64,000 nucleotides of DNA, from the NCBI RefSeq assembly GCF_000308775.1, contig NZ_BAGJ01000270.1, positions 1-64,000 of the forward strand, given 5' to 3'. Under the pieces are notes generated by a model that saw only the letters and a program-made list of their open reading frames with translations, was not told the origin of the DNA and did no database searches. This DNA is from Nocardia testacea NBRC 100365 (lineage in GTDB: Bacteria > Actinomycetota > Actinomycetes > Mycobacteriales > Mycobacteriaceae). Within the stretch, counting starts at the first letter, position 1, and every line of letters starts with the position of its first letter. Shown here one piece after another: positions 8,149-15,822 of the stretch. Made by a program: the position numbers and the translations under genes.

Positions 8149-8835
8149 ATGAGCGCGGCGACCAAACCTTGGACCGGCGTTGTTCCCGAGGCGGATCTGG
8201 CCAGTTTCGGTCGGGAATTCGCCCAGGAGGACCGACCACTGCGGGCGGGAACACGGCCGGCGATCCTCGTCGTCGACATGACCCGTGCTTTTGTCGACTC
8301 GACGTACTCGACAGGCTGGAGCGCGACCGGAGTTCCCGCGGTCCATGCCAACGCGAGGCTGCTCGCCGTGGCCCGTGGAGCGGGGTTGCCGATTTTCTTC
8401 ACCAAGGCATACGCCGATCCGGATCACCGCCCACTTCCCGCGGAACGCGGTCGGTGGAAGTTGAACGCAACTCCTGAACCCCTGCCCGCGGGAACGCCGC
8501 CGGGAGACGTCATCGTGGACGAACTCGCACCGCAGCCGGGCGAGATCGTCATCAACAAAGGAGGTAAGCCCAGTGGGTTCTTCGGAACACCGCTCGCCTC
8601 TCAGCTCGTGCACGCGGGTTGCGATACCGCCATCGTTACCGGAATGACGACCAGTGGATGTGTTCGCGCCACGGTGCTGGACGCGTTCCAGTACAACTTC
8701 CACGTGATCGTGCCCCATGAGTGCGCTGCCGATCGGAGCCAGATATCTCACCAGGTGAATCTTTTCGATATGCACATGAAATACGCCGATGTGGTGGGAG
8801 TCGACGACACGATCGAGTACATACGAGGCCTGTGA
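8149..8835 (+). CDS. Isochorismatase-family amidohydrolase
   Basis: The 228-residue protein matches the cysteine hydrolase fold shared by isochorismatase, nicotinamidase and N-carbamoylsarcosine amidase. Asp43 lies in LVVDMTRAF, a Lys (Lys137, or Lys140) lies in INKGGKPSGFFGT, and Cys171 lies in MTTSGCVRAT; these form the D-K-C triad. The SGxFFGTxL and TSGCVRATxxDA stretches are closest to N-carbamoylsarcosine or maleamate-type amidases rather than true isochorismatases. The start ATG sits in an AGATG context with weak ribosome site. Expression probably follows the shared GTTCGAC motif 110 bp upstream. With a PrpD protein and an importer nearby, hydrolysis of an amide or ureido intermediate is a reasonable guess but not shown. 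Confidence 0.82.
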   Translation: MSAATKPWTGVVPEADLASFGREFAQEDRPLRAGTRPAILVVDMTRAFVDSTYSTGWSATGVPAVHANARLLAVARGAGLPIFFTKAYADPDHRPLPAERGRWKLNATPEPLPAGTPPGDVIVDELAPQPGEIVINKGGKPSGFFGTPLASQLVHAGCDTAIVTGMTTSGCVRATVLDAFQYNFHVIVPHECAADRSQISHQVNLFDMHMKYADVVGVDDTIEYIRGL

Positions 8836-8848
8836 GAACCCGGGTCTC

Positions 8849-8868
8849 GTAGGGCATGAGGTCCCTAC
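8849..8868. terminator. Hairpin between convergent genes
   Basis: GTAGGG (8849-8854) and CCCTAC (8863-8868) form a perfect 6-bp stem with an 8-nt loop, 13 bp after the isochorismatase stop and 42 bp from the stop of the convergent DUF4254 gene. There is no T-tract, as is common in actinobacteria. A bidirectional terminator role is inferred from position. Confidence 0.45.
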
Positions 8869-8910
8869 TGCCGGTTCGGCCGATTGCGGACCCGCGGAGT
8901 CTGCCCGCGT

Positions 8911-9453
8911 TCATCCGTGATGCCGTATGTCCGTGTGTTGTTCACCGGCCGATGCGAGTCCTGGCCATCCGATGCCGGGCCATGATTTCGGTAGGATGAT
9001 TGAGCCACGCGCGATTTGGCGCACCAGGTCGTCATAGCCCTCGCTGATCTCGGCGAGGTGATCCCATGCGCGATGGCGCTGCACCGGATCGTCGTTGCTG
9101 TACAGAGTCCAGTCAGCGCAAGCCCATGCCTCGGCGAAGCGAGCGATCGCACCTCCGATCGACTCCGTGCCTCGCGGAGAGCCGGGAACCGGGCGTGGTA
9201 GCTGCCCGCTGATCCACGCATCAATCGCGCCCACCACCTCACCGATCTGCCCGTGAATGCAGTGACCGTTATGGGGATCGATGATCCACTTCTTATACAG
9301 GGCTCCTAGCGCACAAGCCCATCTCGCGATGGCGGAGTCGTTGCCGGGGTGGCCCTGGACCGCGTCGAGCAATTGCCCGGCGGACAGCAGTTGTGTCTGC
9401 GGCCGCGTGGTGGCCGGCACATGAAGCGGAACGAAATGTGTACACACCTTCAT
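8911..9453 (-). CDS. DUF4254 domain-containing protein
   Basis: The 180-residue protein fits the actinobacterial DUF4254 pattern: an alpha-helical body with IDAWISGQLP near residue 84, TESIGGAIARFAEAWA near residue 100, and a conserved tail (WDHLAEISEGYDDLVRQI, then a short ILP) near residue 140. The family is common in Nocardia and its function is unknown. The frame is open far upstream, but family-like sequence begins near ATG 9453. That ATG overlaps the stop of an upstream frame as TGATG, so coupled translation is likely. No membrane segment is seen. Confidence 0.68.
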   Translation of the reverse strand: MKVCTHFVPLHVPATTRPQTQLLSAGQLLDAVQGHPGNDSAIARWACALGALYKKWIIDPHNGHCIHGQIGEVVGAIDAWISGQLPRPVPGSPRGTESIGGAIARFAEAWACADWTLYSNDDPVQRHRAWDHLAEISEGYDDLVRQIARGSIILPKSWPGIGWPGLASAGEQHTDIRHHG

Positions 9454-9755
9454 CACCGCCGATCGTTCTGGGCGTCGAGGAGACTGGCGACCAGAGCTGC
9501 CACGCTTCCGAAACCGAAAGCCTCGCTGACGACCTGCAAGTCTTGCAGCGTGAGAGGATTCGCGGTTGCCTGCGGCGCCGACGGCCCGTATTCGCACCAT
9601 CGGTCGGTGGGTTCCGGTCACCGTACACACCCTCTCGCCGGTAACGTGTCGACCGGCCGTGGGCACCGAGCAGCGTCCCGGCGAACGACCGCGGCCCGGT
9701 CGTGAGGCGAACGCCGGGTATCCCATGCCTGGGCGGCGTCTGCGTTGATGGTCAT
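9453..9755 (-). pseudogene. Small gene with in-frame stop upstream of the DUF4254 gene
   Basis: A near-perfect ribosome site (AGGAGG, 9767..9762) precedes ATG 9755. The frame encodes 45 residues (MTINADAAQAWDTRRSPHDR and on) to a TGA at 9620..9618. The same frame then continues open to 9453 and its end reads like the C-terminal half of a helix-turn-helix regulator (NPLTLQDLQVVSEAFGFGSV, then AALVASLLDAQ). That second part has no ATG, GTG or TTG start until deep inside it. Either one gene was interrupted by a nonsense mutation, or the 45-residue product and an unusual second start are used. The stop of the second part overlaps the DUF4254 start. Confidence 0.45.
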
Positions 9756-9981
9756 CGGATACCTCCTGGCGCAGTTCCCGTGCCTGATCGCCGACCCCGA
9801 GCAGCCGCTGAACCTGCTCGGTCGGCGACTTCGTGATGTGCGTTCGGTCCGGATCGGTCGGCCCCGCCGTTATCGGATTTGCTGTTCGCGATGACGGGGC
9901 GCTGATCCTGTTCGTCCTGGGTGGTGCCGGATGCGGACCGCACTTGGGTTGCTGCTGCGGGGATCGGACAGGGAACAGCAT

Positions 9982-10002
9982 CTACCTGTAGGTAGACCTA
10001 CC
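9982..10002. promoter_or_regulatory. Tandem inverted repeat, candidate TetR-type operator
   Basis: CTACC (9982-9986), GGTAG (9991-9995) and CTACC (9998-10002) form two overlapping palindromes, CTACC-4-GGTAG and GGTAG-2-CTACC. The pattern resembles actinobacterial TetR operators. It sits about 230 bp upstream of the small ORF/DUF4254 unit read on the minus strand and beyond the end of the methyltransferase gene. The cognate regulator is not identified in the window. Confidence 0.45.
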
Positions 10003-10211
10003 GGCATCCGTAGCCGATGCGGTCGTGGACGGACACCGTGGGCGATTACCGGGGGTGGCCATCGGAAGTGATCGGGAGGTCGTCGATATCGGCCGGGCGC
10101 ACGACGATCACACGATAGTTCGTACAGCGCCGAAGACGCTGCGGTCCGAGGCGACGCCGCCGGCAATCGCCGGGGTATTCGAGGGGAAATAATCCAGGCG
10201 AGAAGGTCTTC

Positions 10212-11069
10212 TCACGGCAGCCGGTGGCCGAGCACAGCGAACATGGTCACGGAAAAATGGTAATCGCCTCTGGCGATGCCGGTCTTCAGTTCCGCGAGTA
10301 AAGCCACCCACTCGTCTCGGGTCAGCACTCCCTCGGCGAGAGCTCGCTCGATCACCGGCACGAACAATGTTTGTGCGGTTCTCGGGTCGCAGATCAGCGC
10401 CTCTGAGCCGGTGCTCGCGATCGAGAACCCGGCCGCAGTGAGCAGGCCCCGTAGGCATCGGCCCGACTCGGGGTGGGGAATGAAGGTGTACAGGACGGTC
10501 ATCAGGCGCGCGATGGTGCCGGCATCGCCGGGATGCGCGATCGCGGTGGCCCAGTCGCTATCCATGAGCAGCGCGACGCCTCCCGGCCGCAGAACTCGTC
10601 TGATCTCGGCTGTGGCGGTCCCGGGGTGGTCGAGATGCTGATAAACGCGCTCGCAGCGGATCGCGTCGAAGAAATCATCGGGAAAGGGCAGATGATAGGC
10701 GTCGGCGGGGACGAAACGGGCGCGAGATCCGGCGGCAGCGGCGCGCGATTTCGCGACGTTCACCATGGCGGGATTGGGATCGATACCCACCGCATCGCCG
10801 TCCGGGCCCACTCGGCCCGCGAGTTCCAGCACTTCGGTGCCCGTCCCGGCGCCTATATCCAAGACCCGGTCGCCGGAACCGACCGCCAAGATCTCGTGCC
10901 CCCACCGACGTAACCGCCGGACACCTGGTATTGCCGCTTGAAGGTCGAGGATATCGATGAGCGAGGACGCCGGTCCGTCCAGGTCTGCCCCGGAACCGGC
11001 AGGTTTGATCGGCCTCGCATCCATATGGAATGAGAGGGCCGGATCGAACCTTTGGTGGTCGCTCGGCAC
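10212..11069 (-). CDS. Class I SAM-dependent methyltransferase
   Basis: The 285-residue protein carries the SAM-binding motif I VLDIGAGTGTEVLELA near residue 70, the acidic loop GIDPNPAMV near residue 95, the PADAYHLPFPDDFFDAI stretch (motif II) and the post-motif RRVLRPGGVALLMD near residue 160. It is most like UbiE/Methyltransf_11 type enzymes acting on small molecules. The start is uncertain: GTG 11069 has a GGGG stretch upstream, and ATG 11024 (MDARPIKP) is the alternative without a visible site. It diverges from the LuxR-type regulator gene with a short gap, so the regulator may control it. The substrate is unknown. Confidence 0.8.
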   Translation of the reverse strand: MPSDHQRFDPALSFHMDARPIKPAGSGADLDGPASSLIDILDLQAAIPGVRRLRRWGHEILAVGSGDRVLDIGAGTGTEVLELAGRVGPDGDAVGIDPNPAMVNVAKSRAAAAGSRARFVPADAYHLPFPDDFFDAIRCERVYQHLDHPGTATAEIRRVLRPGGVALLMDSDWATAIAHPGDAGTIARLMTVLYTFIPHPESGRCLRGLLTAAGFSIASTGSEALICDPRTAQTLFVPVIERALAEGVLTRDEWVALLAELKTGIARGDYHFSVTMFAVLGHRLP

Positions 11070-11122
11070 AACCCCGACTGTAATCGCGCACTGCCATCGA
11101 GTAGCGGTCGATGCTGCTCGGC

Positions 11123-11136
11123 TATACTACCGGCCA
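11123..11136 (+). promoter_or_regulatory. -10 element implying a leaderless transcript
   Basis: TATACT at 11123-11128 matches the extended consensus for a primary sigma -10 box. It lies only 7 nt before the ATG of the LuxR-type gene (11136), the spacing expected when transcription starts at the first base of the start codon. No ribosome site precedes the ATG, which agrees with leaderless initiation, frequent in actinobacteria. No clear -35 is seen. Confidence 0.5.
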
Positions 11137-13724
11137 TGTCGGCGACACGCCGAGACTCTCCGCGTCCGATGTTCACGACCGAAGGTTTTGTTGGTCGTGG
11201 TCCGGAGCTGGACAGGATAAGCACACTCCTGCTGGGTTCCGCCCGATTGGTCACCCTGGTCGGTTCGGGCGGGATCGGAAAGACACGACTTGCGACCGAG
11301 GCTGTCAATCGATTCCGAAAAGCAAAACAAATCACGGTGCATTGGGTGCGGCTGGCACGTTTGTCCCGTGGGTGTGGCACTGCGGCAGTCGAGGAAGAGG
11401 CCGCCGCTGCCGTTGCCGGTACCGACTTCTCGGATCGATCGGCTTGGGACGCAATAGTCGATACGTTGACCAAGCCCGGCCCGGCAGGAAATCCCATGCC
11501 GACGATACTGGTATTGGACAACTGTGAGCATGTGCTGGAAGATGTCGGCCGCTTTATTGTGGACTTGCTGGAGGCGGTCGCCGAGTTGACAATCGTGGCG
11601 ACTAGTCGCGAGGCGATCGGTTGGGTCGACGAGCACGTCGTGGAAGTTCCTCCGCTGACCCGGCAACAAGCTCTGGCGCTGTTCCGTCAGCGCGCCGAAT
11701 TCACCGGCCATTCTGTCGACGACGGAGAACAGCTCGCGATGGCGCGCCTGGTCTGCCGTCATGTCCACAACCATCCCCTGTATATACGATTGGCTGCGGC
11801 ACGGCTGCTACGGCAACCATTGGCGATGATCCTGCATGAGTTGAGCGGTGGCGCAACCGATAAGCGAATGCGTTGGTCCCACGGGCCACGATTGGGCGCG
11901 GAACCGCGGCATCGGGGGGTCCGCGACGTCATCGCCTGGTCGTACGACCTGTGCTCGGAAAAAGAACGGTTACTTCTGGATCGGATGTCGGTTTTCGCCG
12001 CCGGTTACGATACCAATCCCGAAGATGGGACTTGTTCTTCCTATGATGTCGGAACCGACTTGGAAGCCATTCGGATCGTCTGCTCCGATGATTTGTCTCC
12101 AGAAGGGGAACCGGCGCGCGAAGAATCGATACCATTTCTGGTGGCCGAGGAGATCGAAAAGCTTCTAGAGCGGCTCATCGACCAGTGTCTGGTAACCCTG
12201 CACATTACACCCGAGACGGTGCGGTACTCCCTGCTCGAGAGTATTCGGTTGTTCGCGGAGGAGCAGCTGGCACGACGCTCCACCGACGCCGTCGACGAAC
12301 CGGCAAAATTCATCGGCCGGCACCGCCGATATTATCGAGATAAAGTTGTTGCAGCGCAGCGCAATTGGTTCAGCCCCATGGATCAGGAACTGCCGGACTG
12401 GGGGTATGCGGCGCGGGACAACATCCTCCTCGCAATAGAGACAAGTCGCGTGTCGGACGAACCTGCGGTGGGTTTGAGGATATGTACCGGTTTGATATCC
12501 GTTCGAGCACCTATTTTCAAAGGCTCACTCCGTGAATTGCGGACATGGTGTGAACGCGCATTACGGTCCACGCCCGCGGAGGGTCGGGATGCGATCGAAC
12601 TCCGGATAGAGGCAATGGCGCTGATCGCATGGGTCGCCCTGTGTCAAGGTATTCACGAGTGCGCCGAGCAGTTTCTCGAAGAATGTGCTGCTGCCTGTCT
12701 GGAAGATTCGGAGAGCCGGCGGGACTGGCGCGCGTCTCCGGAAATCGATACGGGGCTTCCCGCACCCCTGGAATCGGTGTGGGGAGTCGAGTTGATGACC
12801 CGTTACCGAGACCCGATAGCTATCACCGTGTTGGCGCGTGCCCGGGAGAAGTACCGTAGTCTCGGTGACCGAGCCGGTGAGGCGAGGAGCGAACTGGACG
12901 AAGCGATGGCCGCAAGTTTTCTCGGGTCAGCTTCGGTCGCCTTGGAGATCACGCAACGTCACCTCGATCGCCTCAGCGCGACGGGTGCGCGGTGGGCGAG
13001 AACATGGGCCGAGACGGCTCGGGCGATCGCGTTGACCAGACACGGCGACCACGCCGAGGCGCTGGCGCTCGCGCGCGCAGTCCTGGCGCAACAGCTGCCT
13101 CTTCGCGACCAATGGGGCGCCGCGATGTCGGTGCATATCGTGATGTGGGCACTCGCACGGAACCTTGCCGCTGTGATCGCGGCCGGAAGCACGGGCAGAG
13201 CCGAACTCACGGCACTGGCCACCGAGATCGCTCAACTCGCCGGCGGCGCCACGACCTTGAGGGGCGAGCTCAAAATCGCTATCGGCCTCGCTCCTTTCGG
13301 TGACGAAACCGGGAAAGCGACCGATATCGCCCGCCGCGTCCTGGGGCAGGAGGCATTTGTGGCCGCCGAGCGGCAAGGGCGCCTGTTGCGACCACGCTTG
13401 CACGAGGCGCAGCGACTCGCTATGGGTACTGTCTCCATCGACAGCATGCCCCTGGATCATCCCGCAAGGAAGAGCGCACCCTCCCATTGGGGCGAGTTGT
13501 CTGCAGCCGAAGAGCGGGTCGCGATTCTTGCGGCGGCCGGATGGACGAACTCGGCGATCGCGGCTCGCCGTGGCAATTCCTCCAGGACGGTCGACGCGCA
13601 CATGGCCGCGATCTTCCGGAAATTGATGATCACCTCACGACAAGACATCGTCGATCTGGTGCCCGCGGACAAGCTCGATCAGGTTCGGCGGGAGAGTGGG
13701 AGGAGGCCACGCCAGACCAGGTAG
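11136..13724 (+). CDS. Large ATP-binding LuxR-family transcriptional regulator
   Basis: The 862-residue protein has an N-terminal NB-ARC/AAA-type ATPase: Walker A VGSGGIGKTRLA near residue 40, Walker B TILVLDNCEHV near residue 124, and the sensor-like TIVATSREAIGWVDE near residue 155. A long helical repeat region follows, and a C-terminal LuxR helix-turn-helix lies near residues 790-845 (LSAAEERVAILAAAGWTNSA, then TVDAHMAAIFRKL). This is the predicted-ATPase LuxR architecture of actinobacteria. Such proteins activate nearby genes on binding an unknown ligand. Start ATG 11136 is supported by the immediately upstream TATACT box; the longer open frame lacks support. It diverges from the methyltransferase gene. 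Base composition is somewhat less GC-biased than in the neighbouring catabolic operons. Confidence 0.85.
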   Translation: MSATRRDSPRPMFTTEGFVGRGPELDRISTLLLGSARLVTLVGSGGIGKTRLATEAVNRFRKAKQITVHWVRLARLSRGCGTAAVEEEAAAAVAGTDFSDRSAWDAIVDTLTKPGPAGNPMPTILVLDNCEHVLEDVGRFIVDLLEAVAELTIVATSREAIGWVDEHVVEVPPLTRQQALALFRQRAEFTGHSVDDGEQLAMARLVCRHVHNHPLYIRLAAARLLRQPLAMILHELSGGATDKRMRWSHGPRLGAEPRHRGVRDVIAWSYDLCSEKERLLLDRMSVFAAGYDTNPEDGTCSSYDVGTDLEAIRIVCSDDLSPEGEPAREESIPFLVAEEIEKLLERLIDQCLVTLHITPETVRYSLLESIRLFAEEQLARRSTDAVDEPAKFIGRHRRYYRDKVVAAQRNWFSPMDQELPDWGYAARDNILLAIETSRVSDEPAVGLRICTGLISVRAPIFKGSLRELRTWCERALRSTPAEGRDAIELRIEAMALIAWVALCQGIHECAEQFLEECAAACLEDSESRRDWRASPEIDTGLPAPLESVWGVELMTRYRDPIAITVLARAREKYRSLGDRAGEARSELDEAMAASFLGSASVALEITQRHLDRLSATGARWARTWAETARAIALTRHGDHAEALALARAVLAQQLPLRDQWGAAMSVHIVMWALARNLAAVIAAGSTGRAELTALATEIAQLAGGATTLRGELKIAIGLAPFGDETGKATDIARRVLGQEAFVAAERQGRLLRPRLHEAQRLAMGTVSIDSMPLDHPARKSAPSHWGELSAAEERVAILAAAGWTNSAIAARRGNSSRTVDAHMAAIFRKLMITSRQDIVDLVPADKLDQVRRESGRRPRQTR

Positions 13725-14312
13725 GGGCCACTCGGTCCGCACCTCATGGCGATCACCGTCGACCATGCGGCTGTCCTCCGATGCGCCCGACCGGGACCCC
13801 GCGGCATGCCACCGCGAGGCGTGCGAGGTTCGTGATCGCTGGATGGAAGAGGCCGTGACGTTGGTGATGCCCACTGCGTCGTCGGCCGGGTCGGCGGGCG
13901 ATGATGCGGAGGGTGCTCGATTCGATCCGCTGTGCGAGATCGGACGGGTTCGCGGCGCCGAGATGGTAATGGCCCTCGAGCCGCCGGAAGAACCGCCTCT
14001 CGGCTCACTCACGGCCCCGCGGCGCCGACATCTCGACTAGGTAGGTGATATCGCGGAATCGCACCTGTCATCGCTGATGTGAGGCCTGTACCTAGTCGAT
14101 GAGAATTCGAAGTGCCGGCGAGAACAGGTGCAGGGCCAATTTCGAAAGGAGTGGTCGACGGCGAGCGGAAACCGACGACAGGATGATCACGACCCCTGCG
14201 GCGCACAACGGGGTGTGTCGAGGTCGGGCAACGGCGCCCGGTGGGGTCATGGTCTTCCCGGCGGATCGCCTCGCACCAGAGGGCCGCATCTTCGCCATCG
14301 AGGGCCGGCGCG
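13725..14312. other. 588-bp stretch without a supported gene
   Basis: Open frames here (for example a plus-strand frame starting at ATG 13765 and ending at 14040) lack ribosome sites and recognisable family sequence. The main structural element is the inverted repeat at 14034-14098. The stretch lies between the 3' ends of the LuxR-type gene and the convergent GntR gene. Confidence 0.4.
14034..14098. repeat. Perfect 10-bp inverted repeat with 45-nt interior
   Basis: CGACTAGGTA (14034-14043) and TACCTAGTCG (14089-14098) are exact reverse complements. The 45-nt interior contains a further small CATC-GATG stem. It lies between convergent genes, so a terminator is possible, but the large loop and lack of T-tract are unusual; paired operators or the ends of a small mobile remnant are other options. 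Confidence 0.4.
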
Positions 14313-15146
14313 CTATCGGCTTTCGGTGCCGGATGTCGCCGGTTCGGGCTGTCCGTGCCTCGTATCGGGCGAAGCCGGCCGGTCGGGATCGTGGAGGCCC
14401 GTGAGATGTACGCGAAGGTAGCTCAGATGCTCCACAATCGCCGCTTCGGCGGCATCCGGGTCTTTCGCGCTGATGGCGTCGACAATTGCCTTGTGGTGCC
14501 GAACCGTCGCTCGCCCGACCTCCGGTGAAAGGTCCAGATAGTGAACGGGTTCGGTCTCGTGATGGAGAGCGGCGACGAATGAGGCGAGTACACGATTACG
14601 TGAAGCTTGAGCGATCAGTGAGTGGAACTTCTCGTCGAGCTTGGGAATGTCGGGATCCTCGACAGAAGCGGACTTCTGCCGTTCGACCACTTCGTACATT
14701 TGTTCGAGCTCTTTCGCTGTGCGGTTGGCAGCCGCCAGTCGTGCTGCTGGTACCTCCAGATACTGTCGGATCTCAGCGACCTCGGAGAAGTCGATACTGC
14801 CCAATTCGAGCAGGTTGTGCAGCGAATCGATGACCACAGTTCCCAGAGAGTGATGGTCGACCGAGCTCACGAAGTTGCCGCCGCGTGCACCTGGAATCTT
14901 GTGGATCAATCCCTGCGTCGTCAGAGACCTGAGAGCTTCTCGCAGGGTCGTCCTGCTGACATTGAATTGCTTGGCAAGCGCAGTTTCGGGCGGCAGCATC
15001 TCGCCACTGTTCAGCTCGCCCGACAGGACCATCTGGCGGATGCGGTCTTCGACCTGCTCGCGGGGGCGGAGTACCTTCTGACCTATTGTCCGCATCGGCC
15101 GCGAAGTCTGCGGATCTGACACACGACTCCCGTTCATTGGCACCAT
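14313..15146 (-). CDS. FadR-type GntR transcriptional regulator (FCD domain)
   Basis: The 277-residue protein has an N-terminal winged helix-turn-helix (VEDRIRQMVLSGEL, then LPPETALAKQFNVSRTTLRE and ALRSLTTQGLI, about residues 32-95) and a C-terminal all-helical FCD ligand domain (about 110-260), including the metal-site-like segment DEKFHSLIAQASRN near residue 180. FCD regulators usually repress catabolic operons and release DNA on binding an acid or acyl-CoA. It is divergent from the large CoA operon. Upstream on its own strand lies TGTTCGACAAT, a copy of the motif shared across the island, consistent with autoregulation. Start: ATG 15146 has a weak site; GTG 15122 with GGGAG 4 nt upstream is an alternative. 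Confidence 0.85.
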   Translation of the reverse strand: MVPMNGSRVSDPQTSRPMRTIGQKVLRPREQVEDRIRQMVLSGELNSGEMLPPETALAKQFNVSRTTLREALRSLTTQGLIHKIPGARGGNFVSSVDHHSLGTVVIDSLHNLLELGSIDFSEVAEIRQYLEVPAARLAAANRTAKELEQMYEVVERQKSASVEDPDIPKLDEKFHSLIAQASRNRVLASFVAALHHETEPVHYLDLSPEVGRATVRHHKAIVDAISAKDPDAAEAAIVEHLSYLRVHLTGLHDPDRPASPDTRHGQPEPATSGTESR

Positions 15147-15822
15147 ACGTTCACGATACCCGGTTATTGTCGAACATTGATCAGGGTGGTCGAAGATGAA
15201 CCCGGCATACGCCCGATCGATCGAGCCCCGCGTGTGGTCGGCAGTGCTTTCGCCGCGTATGGGCCTATTCTCCGGGGCGGGTCGGGTGCTCGATCGGAGC
15301 CTCTTCGCTCACGTCGGTGCGGCCGGGGTTTGATCGCACGGGGGTTGGGCGTGTGTGTGGCGCACCTTCTCGCGACCGACTCCGGGGCGGTATCGAGGTA
15401 GTTCTCGGGTTCGGTGGCGTTGCACGGGGCGAAGGAGGCGAGCGCCCGCTGTCGGATGGCCGGGATTGTCCCATTGTCTTCTGCTCGAGCCGTCGGCCGT
15501 TGACGCGCCCTTCGTCGGCCGATGTAAATGTCGGAGGTTTGCATCCGGCTATGCGTCACCATGTGAGCGGGGGGTCGATCGGTGGTGGCGAATGATGTGA
15601 CATCCGCGTATGCGCTGCTCGCATGCCTTCTCGGCGCGGTGGTTGCAGCGAACGCAAAGGTATGGCCAGTAAATGTTGGACCTTGCGCACACTGTCTATT
15701 TTGCTTTAGTCTGATGCCGTCATCGGACATGTGATGTCGCATCGTCGGCTCGCCGGTCCGCTGATCGGGAGGCCCCCTCCGGGCCCGATGCCGACCAGCC
15801 GATACCCGAAGGATGTGAAGGA
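15147..15822. promoter_or_regulatory. Divergent control region of the GntR gene and the CoA operon
   Basis: This 676-bp intergenic region contains TGTTCGACAAT on the minus strand (15176..15166), just upstream of the regulator, and TGTTGGACCTT on the plus strand (15674-15684), 139 nt before the first operon gene. After TTGGAC (15677-15682) comes TATTTT at 15-nt spacing, which could be a -10 box. Alternatively TTGCGC and TTAGTC spaced by 17 nt may serve. The 11 bases GTTGGACCTTG are identical to those upstream of the importer gene. No gene is supported in between; a 150-nt untranslated leader is possible. Confidence 0.55.

Noticed and set aside
15164..15742. Minus-strand frame of 192 codons in the regulatory region
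   Set aside because: It covers the promoter and motif sites, has no ribosome site and reads as low-complexity basic sequence.
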